DNA from: Chromatiales bacterium
GTDB taxonomy: Bacteria; Pseudomonadota; Gammaproteobacteria; Steroidobacterales; GCA-2729495
Direction: 5' to 3'
Length of the DNA stretch: 63,731 nt
Assembly: GCA_016789885.1 (NCBI GenBank)
Contig: JAEUPZ010000021.1
Coordinates: 1-63,731 of the forward strand
Below are positions 42,988 to 54,185 of this stretch, piece by piece. The position numbers and the translations under genes were made by a program. The stretch's first letter is position 1. The number at the start of each line of letters is the position of its first letter. Below the pieces are notes generated by a model. It was not told the DNA's origin, searched no databases, and saw only the letters and a list, made by a program, of their open reading frames with translations.

Positions 42988-45946
42988 TGGCCACCTCCAG
43001 CGGGCGCCAGGTATCGACGCCGGTCCACTTCTCGACCTGGATCAGCGTCGTGTTCGGCTTGATGCCGTGGGACTTCTTCGTGATGGGCTTGCTCGTGTTG
43101 AGCATGTTGACGCAGCCGCCGAGGTCGGTTGACTTGCCCGGCTCGCCGGCGGGCCGGTATTCGGCCGACGCCGTCGACGCACTCACCACGCCCCGCGGCA
43201 ACCGGCTCGTGACCTGGGCCGCGCAGACCACCGAGCCGCGGTGGTTCCACAGGCGGATCAGGTCGTCGTCCCGGATGCCACGCGCCTCGGCGTCCTCGCG
43301 GTTGATGCGGGCGACCAGGTAGTAGTGCCCGTCCTTGAACACGCGGTGCTCGCGGATGTCACGCAGGCTCGAGCCCTCGTCGTCACCCATGAGGTGGAAC
43401 GGATACCGCGAGTGCGGCGACAGCAGCTGCAGTGGGAACTCGGCGAGCTCCGGTTCGCGGCTCTTGTCCTCGTAGGTCGGGATGTACTGGTTGAGCGGCG
43501 GCCGCTCGGGATCGTCGATGCGCTTCAGCGTGCTCGCGACGAACTCGAACTTGCCGGACGGCGTCTGCAGGCCCTCGCCGTAGTTGCCGACGTAGTCGGA
43601 CGGCAGCGGGTACGGCTCGGGCGTGTCCTTCTTGCGGCCCTCGTAGAACCAGCGGTTGGCCGTCGGCGCCCGGGCGGGCGCGGGATCGGCGGGCACCACG
43701 AAGTAGCCCTTCTTCAGGAACTCGCGCCAGCTGATGTGCTTCGCCATGTCCGACGAGTCGAAGACGCGCTTGCACCAGTCGTACTCGGTGGTGCCGCCCT
43801 CGGAGTACACGGAGCCCAGGTCGAGCTTCTCGCAGACGCCGAGGAAGATGTCGTAGTCCGACTTCGACTCGCCCAGCGGCTCGATGCACTTGTGCTGCAG
43901 CGAGATCACGCGGTGGTTGTTCATCGAGAACATGTGGTGCACGTAGCCCGCGCCCACGTTGTACCACTCGCCGATGTCCCAGCGCTCGAAGACCGTGCAG
44001 GCCGGCAGGATGACGTCGGCGTAGGGCGTCTCGCCCTCCCACCAGACCGACTGGTTCACGACGAACTTCAGGTTCTCGTGCTGGTACATGCGCACCCAGC
44101 GGTTCGACTCGACCATCGTGCCGAAGGAGGCGCTGCCGTACTTGTAGAGCATCTGCACCGGCACGTGGCCCGGCGACGGGTACCGCACGGGGAAGAACTG
44201 CCCGTGCACCGACGCCACGTCGGTGAGGTAACCCATGGGCGTGGTGCCGGTCATGATGGCCTCGGGGAACCACATCCGCGGAATGCCCTGCCGCACCGAG
44301 CTCATGGTCACGATGTGCGGCATGCGCTGGTAGTTGTTGGCGGAGTTCGCGCTGTACTGCAGGTCGCCCGAGAAGCTGCCCTCGGCATAGCCGGGGAAGT
44401 AGAAGTTGAAGTCGAGCGGCGAGCCGTACTGCAGGTTGCCGAAGTTGACGCCGGGCCGGCCCCAGCCCTGCATGGCGCCGAGGATGGCCATCATGCGCGC
44501 CCACTGGGCGCCCATCGGTCCGCGGCACGCGCCGCCGACGCCAACACCCCAGCCACCGGCGCCGAGGTAGGTCTTCTTGGTGCCCCACTCGCGGGCGAGC
44601 GCCCGCACGTCGCGGGCCGGCACGCCGGTTTCCTTCTCCTGCCACTCGGGCGTCTTGGGCTGGCCGTCGCTCTCGCCGAGGACGTAGGCCTTCCACTCGT
44701 CGAAGCCCGTGGTGCGCTTCTCGATGAACTCCTTGTCGTACAGGCCTTCGGTGATCCACACGTGGCAGAGCGCCTGGGCCAGCGCCGCGTCGGTGCCGGG
44801 CTTCGGCGCGATCCACTTGCCACCGAGGTGCGCGGCCGTGTGGTTCATGTAGGGATCGATGTGCACCATCTTGATCCCGAGTTCCTTGGCCCAGGCACGG
44901 CGCTGGGTCCCCTCGAAGCCGTAGGTGGCATCCGGGTCGCTCGACCAGAACACCATCATCTCGGCTTCCTGCAGGCAGTCTTCGACGGTGCCGTAGAACT
45001 CGGGGGCACCAAGGCGCAGCGAGTTGCCCCAGTGGTGCATGGCGCCCCAGTACCAGCCTTCCCAGCTGTCGGGGTTGTGCACGAGCTTGGTGACGCCGAT
45101 CAGGTTCCAGAAGCGGTTGAAGGCCGACAGGTAGTGGCCGAGGTTGCCCCACTGGTGGTGCGAGCCGTTGGCGACGCAGACGGCGCCGGGGCCCACGGCC
45201 TTGGCGCGCTTGATCTCGTTGGCGACGATGTCGAGGGCTTCGTCCCAGCTGATGCGGACGAACTCCGACTTGCCGCGGTTCTGGATGTTGCGGTTGCCGT
45301 TCGGGTCGAAGTCCACCCGCTTCATCGGGTGCAGGATGCGGTTCTTCGAGTACACCATGCTCTTCTGGCACATGGCGTGGGCGGCGGCCGTGGTCTTGCG
45401 CGGCGGGGTGAACTTCTTGCCGCGGGCCTCGATGGTCCACGACGGCGCGTCGTCCTCGGCGAGATCCATCGGCGTCGTGCGGATGATCTTGCCGTCCTTC
45501 ACGTAGACGAAGATCGGGCCGCCGTTGGTGCCGCTGGTGTAGCGGGTCACGCCGTTGCCCATGTCGGTGCCGGCCTTCCACGTGACCGACTCGAGGCGCG
45601 CCACCGTCTGCATGAACCAGACGGCCAGGTCGTCGGGCCCGTCGAGGCCGATCTTGAAGTTCTTGGCGGCGTCCACCCGCTCGAGCAGGTCGAAGGGCGG
45701 CGTCAGGAAGCTCTCGGCAATGGCCTTGTTCTTGAAGTGGATGACGAGGTCGGGCTTCGCGTGGATGCCTGCCTCGGTGGTGATCTTGCCGTCCTTCAGC
45801 TGGATCCAGCGGCCCTGCGGCTTGTCGCGCAGGCGGAACTGGGCAATCAGGTTCCGCTCCTTCAGGCGCGCGGCATAGTCGGGGTAGACCGCGGCAGCGG
45901 CCCGCATCGCCTGCGGAATGCCCCACAACAGCACGGACAGGTTCAT
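42980..45946 (-). CDS. Pyrogallol transhydroxylase-like molybdopterin large subunit with N-terminal SCP2-like domain
   Basis: A 988-residue enzyme of the DMSO reductase superfamily. From about residue 135 it follows pyrogallol hydroxytransferase closely: GGPIFVYVKDGKIIRTTPMD, WTIEARGKKFTPPRKT, HNPDSWEGWYWG and GIRDDDLIRLWNHRGSV. The residues I recall as catalytic are kept: the His in GSHHQWGN (263/264), and D293 and Mo-ligand S294 in NPDSWEG. Residues 1-120 are an added SCP2/sterol-carrier-like domain (WIQLKDGKITTEAG, KPDLVIHFKNKAIAESFL). Start 45946 has GGAG 6 bases upstream. Substrate is likely a polyphenol or a bulky hydroxylated compound. Confidence 0.85.
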   Translation of the reverse strand: MNLSVLLWGIPQAMRAAAAVYPDYAARLKERNLIAQFRLRDKPQGRWIQLKDGKITTEAGIHAKPDLVIHFKNKAIAESFLTPPFDLLERVDAAKNFKIGLDGPDDLAVWFMQTVARLESVTWKAGTDMGNGVTRYTSGTNGGPIFVYVKDGKIIRTTPMDLAEDDAPSWTIEARGKKFTPPRKTTAAAHAMCQKSMVYSKNRILHPMKRVDFDPNGNRNIQNRGKSEFVRISWDEALDIVANEIKRAKAVGPGAVCVANGSHHQWGNLGHYLSAFNRFWNLIGVTKLVHNPDSWEGWYWGAMHHWGNSLRLGAPEFYGTVEDCLQEAEMMVFWSSDPDATYGFEGTQRRAWAKELGIKMVHIDPYMNHTAAHLGGKWIAPKPGTDAALAQALCHVWITEGLYDKEFIEKRTTGFDEWKAYVLGESDGQPKTPEWQEKETGVPARDVRALAREWGTKKTYLGAGGWGVGVGGACRGPMGAQWARMMAILGAMQGWGRPGVNFGNLQYGSPLDFNFYFPGYAEGSFSGDLQYSANSANNYQRMPHIVTMSSVRQGIPRMWFPEAIMTGTTPMGYLTDVASVHGQFFPVRYPSPGHVPVQMLYKYGSASFGTMVESNRWVRMYQHENLKFVVNQSVWWEGETPYADVILPACTVFERWDIGEWYNVGAGYVHHMFSMNNHRVISLQHKCIEPLGESKSDYDIFLGVCEKLDLGSVYSEGGTTEYDWCKRVFDSSDMAKHISWREFLKKGYFVVPADPAPARAPTANRWFYEGRKKDTPEPYPLPSDYVGNYGEGLQTPSGKFEFVASTLKRIDDPERPPLNQYIPTYEDKSREPELAEFPLQLLSPHSRYPFHLMGDDEGSSLRDIREHRVFKDGHYYLVARINREDAEARGIRDDDLIRLWNHRGSVVCAAQVTSRLPRGVVSASTASAEYRPAGEPGKSTDLGGCVNMLNTSKPITKKSHGIKPNTTLIQVEKWTGVDTWRPLEVANG

Positions 45947-46048
45947 GTGCATCTCCTGCAACTGGTTCGGCTATCGACGGCGGTTCGACAGCCTGGGTTG
46001 GGCCGATTCTAAGGGCAGGCAGCCCCGGGCCCCGTTAGCAAATGTCAT

Positions 46049-46138
46049 CGAAATCCGGGGACAGTTTACTAATTTCCTCACGCCGACCTCCCTCGAGGAG
46101 GCCAGCGGTGGAAATTAGTAAACTGTCCCCGGATTTCG
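46049..46138. repeat. REP-like palindrome B
   Basis: Two perfect 28-base arms (core ATCCGGGGACAGTTTACT) at 46049-46076 and 46111-46138. The 34 bases between them fold further (CCTCC / GGAGG). The core is the same as in palindrome A, 5.7 kb away. It fills the gap between the VOC gene and the transhydroxylase operon, just downstream of the VOC stop. Confidence 0.8.
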
Positions 46139-46141
46139 CGC

Positions 46142-47137
46142 CTAAAGCACCTGGAAGAGTTCCTGCAGGGCGCCGCTGCCGGGGTTGCGGACGATCAGGG
46201 CCTTGCACTTGCCGCGGCCCGGCAAGTCCAGCTCGGCAGGTCCCGAGAAGACCTCCGCCCCGAGGACTGCGCAGGCGCGGGCGGCCTCGTCGAGGTCAGC
46301 CACCTGGAACGACTGGGCGAGATACCCGATGTTCGGCGGCACCGCGTTGGGCACCAGCGTCGGCAGCTCGTAGTTCAGGGCCGAGGCCAGCGCGATCTTG
46401 CCGTACTCGTGGGCGCCCTGGACGATGACGCTGCGGGTGCGGGACTCGGGCGGCAGGGAGAGCGCGCGGTTCGTCACCGGGCCCTCGAGTACCGACTCGA
46501 GGAACAGCGTCATGTGCAGCGGCCCGTAATAGAAGGCCACGGCCTTCTCCATGTCGGCCACCGTATGGGCCGTCGTCACCACCGACGTGAAGCCGGTGGG
46601 CGTGCGCCCGTAGCCCTGGATGAACTTCACGATGTGGCCGATGACCGTCTTCGGGTCGTCGCTGATCAGCTGGATCAGGTTGATGACGATGCTGTCGGGT
46701 CCGTCGCCCGAGGCCTCGAGCGTTTCGCCGACGGCCGGCCCGAAGTTGTTGTGGGCCGGCTCGCTCCAGAAGTTGAAGCCCTGGCCCTTGAGCCGCTCGT
46801 AGTCGCGCTTGATGTCGCTGGCGTAGATATTGATGTTGAAGAGGCCCACGGCCCGGCGGATGTTCGCCGGCCGCACGCGCTTGCGGTCGGTGCCGCTGAA
46901 CTCCATGAGCTGGATGCGGCCCACCGGGTCGGCCCCGTGGCCCAGGAAGGCGCAGCGCGCCGTCGTCCCCGCCGGCACGCGCCAGTAGCGCTCGAAGTCG
47001 GGCCCCTGCCAGGTACGGGTCTCGGCCACCGTGAGCCCCAGGGTGCCGGCGTAGAACTCCAGCGACCGGTCGAGGTTCTCGGCCCCGATGACCACCACGC
47101 TGACTGGCGCGCCGGGGATGTTGCTCTTGTCGTTCAT
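46142..47137 (-). CDS. Two-domain VOC (glyoxalase/extradiol dioxygenase-like) protein
   Basis: A 331-residue protein with two vicinal-oxygen-chelate modules: residues about 10-155 (VSVVVIGAENLDRSLEFYAGTL is the opening beta-alpha) and about 180-330 (TSVVTTAHTVADMEKAVAFYYG to the end). It could be an extradiol ring-cleavage enzyme, an epimerase or a binding protein. Metal-ligand His/Glu residues are not all obvious. It lies upstream of the transhydroxylase operon on the same strand with only the REP palindrome between, so the genes may act in one aromatic pathway. Confidence 0.8.
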   Translation of the reverse strand: MNDKSNIPGAPVSVVVIGAENLDRSLEFYAGTLGLTVAETRTWQGPDFERYWRVPAGTTARCAFLGHGADPVGRIQLMEFSGTDRKRVRPANIRRAVGLFNINIYASDIKRDYERLKGQGFNFWSEPAHNNFGPAVGETLEASGDGPDSIVINLIQLISDDPKTVIGHIVKFIQGYGRTPTGFTSVVTTAHTVADMEKAVAFYYGPLHMTLFLESVLEGPVTNRALSLPPESRTRSVIVQGAHEYGKIALASALNYELPTLVPNAVPPNIGYLAQSFQVADLDEAARACAVLGAEVFSGPAELDLPGRGKCKALIVRNPGSGALQELFQVL

Positions 47138-47249
47138 GGGGACGGCGCCTCCGGGGAAAACCAGGCCTCAGGACTGCGCGGATTCTACAGGGCGGCCCCG
47201 GCTGTGGCATGCTGCGGCGAAAAGGCCCCTGGCCGAACAACAGGAACCG

Positions 47250-47924
47250 GTGACCCCCATGGGACTGCGCTGCGCCACCGCCCTGCTGGCAGCCCTCGGC
47301 TGCGCCTCGCCGGCCACCGCCGCGACGATCGACTGGCAGCTCAGCAGCCTCGACGGGGCCGTGCTCGGCACGTTCACCCTCGACTTCGCACCGCCGGCCC
47401 TGCGCAACCCCCTGATACAGGGCTTCGCGGGCACCTACGACATCCCGTCCTTCACGTTCCTCGGGTCGCGGGACACCATCGCCGGCGAGACGGTCGAGGA
47501 CTACCTGCTGATCTTCTCGTCGGTCACGGGCCAGGTATTCACCACGGACTACGGCAGCGGCGAGGGCCAGTCCGTGCGGGTCAACGAGTCCGCGATCCGC
47601 ATCGGCACCCTCGGCAACGCCCTGTCGCCGGCCGGCGGCGTCTTTCCCGTGGTTATCGAAGAGGTCTACAACTATGACCAGACCTACTTCTACTGTCTCC
47701 AGTACGAAGAGTTTTACGACGAAGAGACCGGCAACCTCAGCTTCGGGAACTGCCTGCAGGGTGGCAGCGACACGTCGTTCAACGTCGACAGCGGCGACTG
47801 GTACTACGGGTTCCTGACCTCGGTCGGGCCCACCGACGGCGTCGTGCCGCTGCCGCCGGGGCTTGCCCTGCTGGCGGGCGGGCTCGCCGCCCTCGGCCTG
47901 CTGCGGCGGCACCAGCCAGCGTGA
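47250..47924 (+). CDS. Exported protein with VPLPA/PEP-CTERM-like sorting tail
   Basis: A 224-residue protein. A signal peptide (LRCATALLAALGCASPATA) is followed by a beta-rich body with many Tyr/Asp/Glu (EEVYNYDQTYFYCLQYEEF). It ends VVPLPPGLALLAGGL and LLRRHQPA, an exosortase-type tail. GTG 47250 is preferred because AGGA is 4 bases upstream; ATG 47259 is in frame. Probably a surface or matrix protein; no function is known. Confidence 0.75.
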   Translation: MTPMGLRCATALLAALGCASPATAATIDWQLSSLDGAVLGTFTLDFAPPALRNPLIQGFAGTYDIPSFTFLGSRDTIAGETVEDYLLIFSSVTGQVFTTDYGSGEGQSVRVNESAIRIGTLGNALSPAGGVFPVVIEEVYNYDQTYFYCLQYEEFYDEETGNLSFGNCLQGGSDTSFNVDSGDWYYGFLTSVGPTDGVVPLPPGLALLAGGLAALGLLRRHQPA

Positions 47925-48016
47925 GCCTGGCGGCCCGCGGCCGCACTGGCCCGCCACGGCCGGTGCTCGCTGACCGGGACTGCCCACCAGCCCGCAGGCG
48001 CGACTAGACTCCCGCG

Positions 48017-51047
<3,031 letters not shown>

Positions 51048-51077
51048 TCGACCGCACCTGACGCGCGGCTGATACGG

Positions 51078-51115
51078 AGCCGGGGCAGCGTTAACGCGCT
51101 GCCCCGGCTTTTTTT
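51078..51115 (+). terminator. Rho-independent terminator of katG
   Basis: A perfect 13-bp stem, AGCCGGGGCAGCG with its complement and a 6-base loop, followed by TTTTTTT. It lies 31 bases after the katG stop. Confidence 0.95.
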
Positions 51116-51150
51116 GCAGTTGCTGTTGTTGCGCCAGCGTTACGGGCGCG

Positions 51151-51774
51151 TCAGCAGGCGCCGGGATTGCCGTTTGCGGTACGGCGCCGGAGAGCGAGCG
51201 CGCCGAGAGCCCCCGCCAGCAGACCCAGCGCCGGCGGCACCGGAACGACGCCCACCGGGCCACCCAACTTCACATCGTCGAAGCTGAAGTTGCCGAGCTG
51301 GCCGCTCACGGTGACGTTGGTCAGCGAAACCGAGATGAGCCCCACCGGATCGGCGAAGGCGTAGAGGCCACTGGCGACGAGGTCGAAGGTCGACGTGCCG
51401 GTGACACCGGTGACGACGGCACGGATCACGTTGCCCGGAACGACGACATTGAGGTCGAAGCCCAGGGAGCCGACCTCCGGCGAGAAGTCCTCGAACAGGC
51501 GGGGGACCAGGGCGCCGCCGATGCCGATCAGGCAGCGGTCACCCGGCTGGCCGCAGACGGTCGTGCTCTCGCTGACGAGGATGCCGCTGCCGCTGCGGAA
51601 CGTATAGGGGCCGAAGTCCGCCGCCACGATACCGCCACCCCCGAGGGACACGGAGTTGAAGCTGTCGAGCCGGATCTGCGGCACGTCGTCATAGCTGATC
51701 TGCACCGGGGCGGCCAGGGCCGGCGCGGCGGCCAGCAGCAGGGTGGCGGCGAAAGTGGCGGGCGTCAGGCGCAT
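51151..51774 (-). CDS. Exported protein with PEP-CTERM-like sorting tail
   Basis: A 207-residue protein. Signal peptide (FAATLLLAAAPALA), a beta-sandwich-like body with a Cys pair (TTVCGQPGDRCLIG), then VVPVPPALGLLAGAL and LALRRRTANGNPGAC. The sorting motif is of the V-P-x-P-P type. The basic end is longer than usual and finishes in Cys. AAGGAGG lies 8 bases before ATG 51774. A sigma-54-type promoter lies about 65 bases upstream, which supports membership of the PEP-CTERM regulon. Confidence 0.78.
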   Translation of the reverse strand: MRLTPATFAATLLLAAAPALAAPVQISYDDVPQIRLDSFNSVSLGGGGIVAADFGPYTFRSGSGILVSESTTVCGQPGDRCLIGIGGALVPRLFEDFSPEVGSLGFDLNVVVPGNVIRAVVTGVTGTSTFDLVASGLYAFADPVGLISVSLTNVTVSGQLGNFSFDDVKLGGPVGVVPVPPALGLLAGALGALALRRRTANGNPGAC

Positions 51775-51838
51775 GGCGTTGACCTCCTTGTCTGGATCAC
51801 GGGACGCGGCGCGTCTTGCGGCGCGCGCGCGCAAGGAG

Positions 51839-51854
51839 TGCAAGAATCCCGCCA
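51839..51854 (-). promoter_or_regulatory. Sigma-54-type promoter of the PEP-CTERM gene
   Basis: On the minus strand, TGGCGGGATTCTTGCA keeps GG and GC exactly 10 bases apart and differs from TGGCACG-N4-TTGCA at two positions. With the similar site at 37885..37900 this is the second such promoter before a PEP-CTERM gene in the window. Confidence 0.6.
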
Positions 51855-52120
51855 GCGTCCTATGTGACTGATGGTGCGGAAGAAGCTTTCGCGGCCCTGC
51901 GGCGAGCTGTAAACCATGCCGACGCCTGGCCGCGGAACGGGTAGCGGTGCCGCAGGCCGGCAAGGTGCAGACCGCGACGCTACTTCACCGCAACGGTTCC
52001 CGTCGCCATTCGGGCCGCCCCTGACGTCGCTTTCGGGGACCACTTCGCGAGCGCAAGTCCGCCGTCCGCCTTCAGACCGCCCCCCTCGGGCGGAGGTCAT
52101 GACAGCGGACGGGGTCGGCT

Positions 52121-52591
52121 TCAGCCGCGACGGTCGAGCAGCGCAATGGCCTCCCGGTACTTCGCCACCCGGGCGTGGTCCTTCGGGCCCGGCTTCGGGA
52201 TGCGGGACAGGTTGCAGTTGTCCTCGAGGTCAGCACGCTTCACCACCCGCCCGATGGGGTCGGCGGCGGCGCGCTCGATGAACTTCAGGTAGCGCTCCCG
52301 CTTGTTCTCCGCCGAATCGCCCGGCGGGTCTTCCTCCTCCGGCAGCTTCGTCACCGCCCGCAGGGCCGCGATGACTTCGGGCTTGAAGCCTTCGGCGGCC
52401 AGGCGCTCGAAGCTCCAGATGGGGCGCCCATCCTCCACGACATCGTGCAGGACGGCCGCGATCCGCCCGTCGTCACTGCCCATGGCCAGCATCACCCGCA
52501 GCGGGTGCAGGATGTAGGGCGCCCCGGCCTTGTCCACCACGCCGTCATGGGCCTCGACGGCAATGGCGATGGCACGCGATAGCGTCGACAT
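52121..52591 (-). CDS. HD-domain / (p)ppGpp hydrolase-like protein
   Basis: A 156-residue protein matching the hydrolase half of RelA/SpoT. It begins MSTLSRAIAIAVEAHDGVVD, with His in APYILHPLRVML, the HD pair in AAVLHDVVEDG, and RVVKRADLEDNCNLSRIP at the C-terminal metal-ligand position. No synthetase domain is present, so it is a small alarmone hydrolase-like or general HD phosphohydrolase. The start chosen is ATG 52591; the upstream extension looks non-coding. Stand-alone gene. Confidence 0.82.
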   Translation of the reverse strand: MSTLSRAIAIAVEAHDGVVDKAGAPYILHPLRVMLAMGSDDGRIAAVLHDVVEDGRPIWSFERLAAEGFKPEVIAALRAVTKLPEEEDPPGDSAENKRERYLKFIERAAADPIGRVVKRADLEDNCNLSRIPKPGPKDHARVAKYREAIALLDRRG

Positions 52592-52807
52592 GGTTCGTCT
52601 CCTCAGCCAGATCGCTGCGGACCACACCACGCACAACCGCCGCCGCAGCCCGGCGGCCGCGCGTTCGTCAGTCAGATGTCAGGGATTTTCAGCGCCCGGG
52701 AGCCGGGCATGGACCGCGGCGGACGCCGCGGGAGCCATCAAACTTGCAGGGAAATAATAGCCTTTCTGGCGCCTGGGCGCCAGCAGCGGGCGGCCGAAAT
52801 CGACGCG

Positions 52808-53182
52808 TCAGGCGGGTACAGGTTCGGCCTTCGGGTCCGGACCGAACCGGTTGTCGCCGCGGTCCCCATCCTTGACCATGAAGTAGAACCCCACGAGGCC
52901 GATCAGCGGCACGAAGAAGATCAGCATCCACCAGCCACTGCGGCCGGTGTCGTGCAGCCGCCGGACCGTGACAGCGAAGGACGGCAGCAGCAGCGCGAGG
53001 GTCACCAGGCCACCGACGGGACCGAAGCCGGTCTCCTCGTCGAGGGTGCCCAGGGCCATGTCGAGCCCCAGGGCCACGAAGGACGCGAGCACGAAGAAGA
53101 GCGTGAAGAACCAGTACTCCTTGCGGCGCGACCGCCCGGAAAACTCGGCGTAGCGGCGCAGGGCCAAGAGGAACCACGACAT
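52808..53182 (-). CDS. DUF805 family membrane protein
   Basis: A 124-residue protein with three to four membrane helices. YAEFSGRSRRKEYWFFTLFF, TVRRLHDTGRSGWW and the helix after it are the DUF805 signature. The family is widespread and uncharacterised. It lies 33 bases downstream of the nucleotidyltransferase gene on the same strand. Confidence 0.9.
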   Translation of the reverse strand: MSWFLLALRRYAEFSGRSRRKEYWFFTLFFVLASFVALGLDMALGTLDEETGFGPVGGLVTLALLLPSFAVTVRRLHDTGRSGWWMLIFFVPLIGLVGFYFMVKDGDRGDNRFGPDPKAEPVPA

Positions 53183-53215
53183 GGGCGGATCTCCGGTCTG
53201 GTGGAGCTTGGTGGC

Positions 53216-53518
53216 TCAGTACACTTTCCTGCGGGCGCCGTCGATCAGCCGCTTCAGCCGGGTTCCGGGCATCGCGTCGAGCTCGACCAGATCTACCGGC
53301 CGCCCCAGCAGAGTCTCTAGCTCGTCCTTGAGGCCCAGGTACTGCTCGAGGGTGCGGCTGGCCGGCTCTGGCCCGAACTCGACGACCAGATCGACGTCGC
53401 TGGCCGTTTCGTCGAAATCGTCCCGGGAGGCAGAACCGAACACGTCGAGTCGCTGCACGCCATACCGTCGGCATAGCGCTGCGATCGGCGCGGCATGGCT
53501 GGCAAGAAGTGGGTGCAT
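53216..53518 (-). CDS. MNT-type minimal nucleotidyltransferase
   Basis: A 100-residue protein with the nucleotidyltransferase core VFGSASRDDFDETASDVDLVVEFG (G-S-x-A-R-x(6-9)-D-x-D-L). Such proteins are usually the antitoxin half of HEPN/MNT pairs and AMPylate the HEPN toxin. No HEPN gene lies beside it: the next gene on this strand encodes DUF805, and the mobile element begins on the other side. It is therefore an orphan, possibly because the partner was lost. Confidence 0.85.
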   Translation of the reverse strand: MHPLLASHAAPIAALCRRYGVQRLDVFGSASRDDFDETASDVDLVVEFGPEPASRTLEQYLGLKDELETLLGRPVDLVELDAMPGTRLKRLIDGARRKVY

Positions 53519-53651
53519 GGGAGCCTCCAGGCAGCCAGTGTAGCCGCTGTGGACAACCCGGGCACCGAACGAGGTCCCGATCCACCATGGCGATCCCGGC
53601 CGAGGGATCAACAAGGCCCGAGGTCTGCACGGGGCAGGTGCAGGGAGGAAG

Positions 53652-53665
53652 TGGTGGCAGGGCCG
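53652..53665. other. Candidate distal attachment site
   Basis: TGGTGGCAGGGCCG matches the complement of the tRNA-Phe 3' end (TGGTGGCCAGGGCCG at 63687) except for one missing base. GGTACCCCCACAGTTACCCC at about 53727-53746 resembles the repeats at the int promoter. It sits where GC content drops. The match is short, so this is a candidate only. Confidence 0.35.
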
Positions 53666-53739
53666 CTACCACACACCCCACGCAGGTACTTGTTTTATAT
53701 AGTCTTGGCGATCCTATCAGCCGACGGGTACCCCCACAG

Positions 53740-54000
53740 TTACCCCAGCTCCGGGGCGTCGCCCGCCATTTGGCGAAACATGTCGGCAGGGTTGCGTTCT
53801 CGCCGGACTTCCAGGCCAAAGGACGACGGCGCTTTGTCGCCGTGCCAACAAAGGCCAGCACCAATGGCTGCTCGTCCCACCAGGTTCTTCAGCCTGGCGT
53901 GCCCCGACTCCATGGTCGTCCGAAGCCCAGTGTCGGCCACGTCGAGGCTGCAGTACTGATTCTGCCCACGACGCTCCGTGACGTTGTGATTGCGACTCAT
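53740..54000 (-). CDS. Hypothetical protein, probably of the last cassette
   Basis: An 86-residue open frame beginning MSRNHNVTERRGQNQY, with NPADMFRQMAGDAPELG at its end. It lies in cassette orientation below the attC at 54061..54179, between that site and the inferred end of the element. No family, no strong ribosome site. It may be a cassette gene truncated at its 5' side. Confidence 0.3.
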   Translation of the reverse strand: MSRNHNVTERRGQNQYCSLDVADTGLRTTMESGHARLKNLVGRAAIGAGLCWHGDKAPSSFGLEVRRERNPADMFRQMAGDAPELG

Positions 54001-54060
54001 CTGCCAGACCTGTGCCTCAAAGAACTTGCCATCATGGAGGATCCGGACAATCTACGTCAC

Positions 54061-54179
54061 GCCAAACGCACTCTTCGGTGAGCTCTCGCCGGTCGGATCT
54101 TCCAGCGGACCTCACGACACATTTGGCCTGACGATGGGGGCTCGGGTCAGAAGACCTCGGCTAGAGCCACTGGTTGGGC
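54061..54179 (-). other. Integron attC site 1 (probable)
   Basis: Minus strand: R'' GCCCAAC with following GTGGCTC, and GAGCTCACC before R' GTTTGGC. The L boxes pair with one unpaired base, the usual attC asymmetry. The R boxes match less well than in the other sites. Confidence 0.55.
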
Positions 54180-54185
54180 CCTACG

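Noticed and set aside
43241..46012. Open frame of 923 codons on the plus strand
   Set aside because: Antisense to the transhydroxylase large subunit, with valine/histidine/arginine-rich shadow composition and no signals.
51855..52120. Possible small genes between the PEP-CTERM promoter and the HD-domain gene
   Set aside because: Frames are short, Arg/Pro-rich and lack ribosome sites; I see no supported feature there.
52640..52800. GGCGCC...GGCGCC hairpin as a terminator
   Set aside because: The stem is short and no T-run follows in either direction.
53509..54081. 190-codon plus-strand frame across the element's edge
   Set aside because: It crosses the inferred insertion boundary, runs against the cassette direction and shows no domain or start signal.
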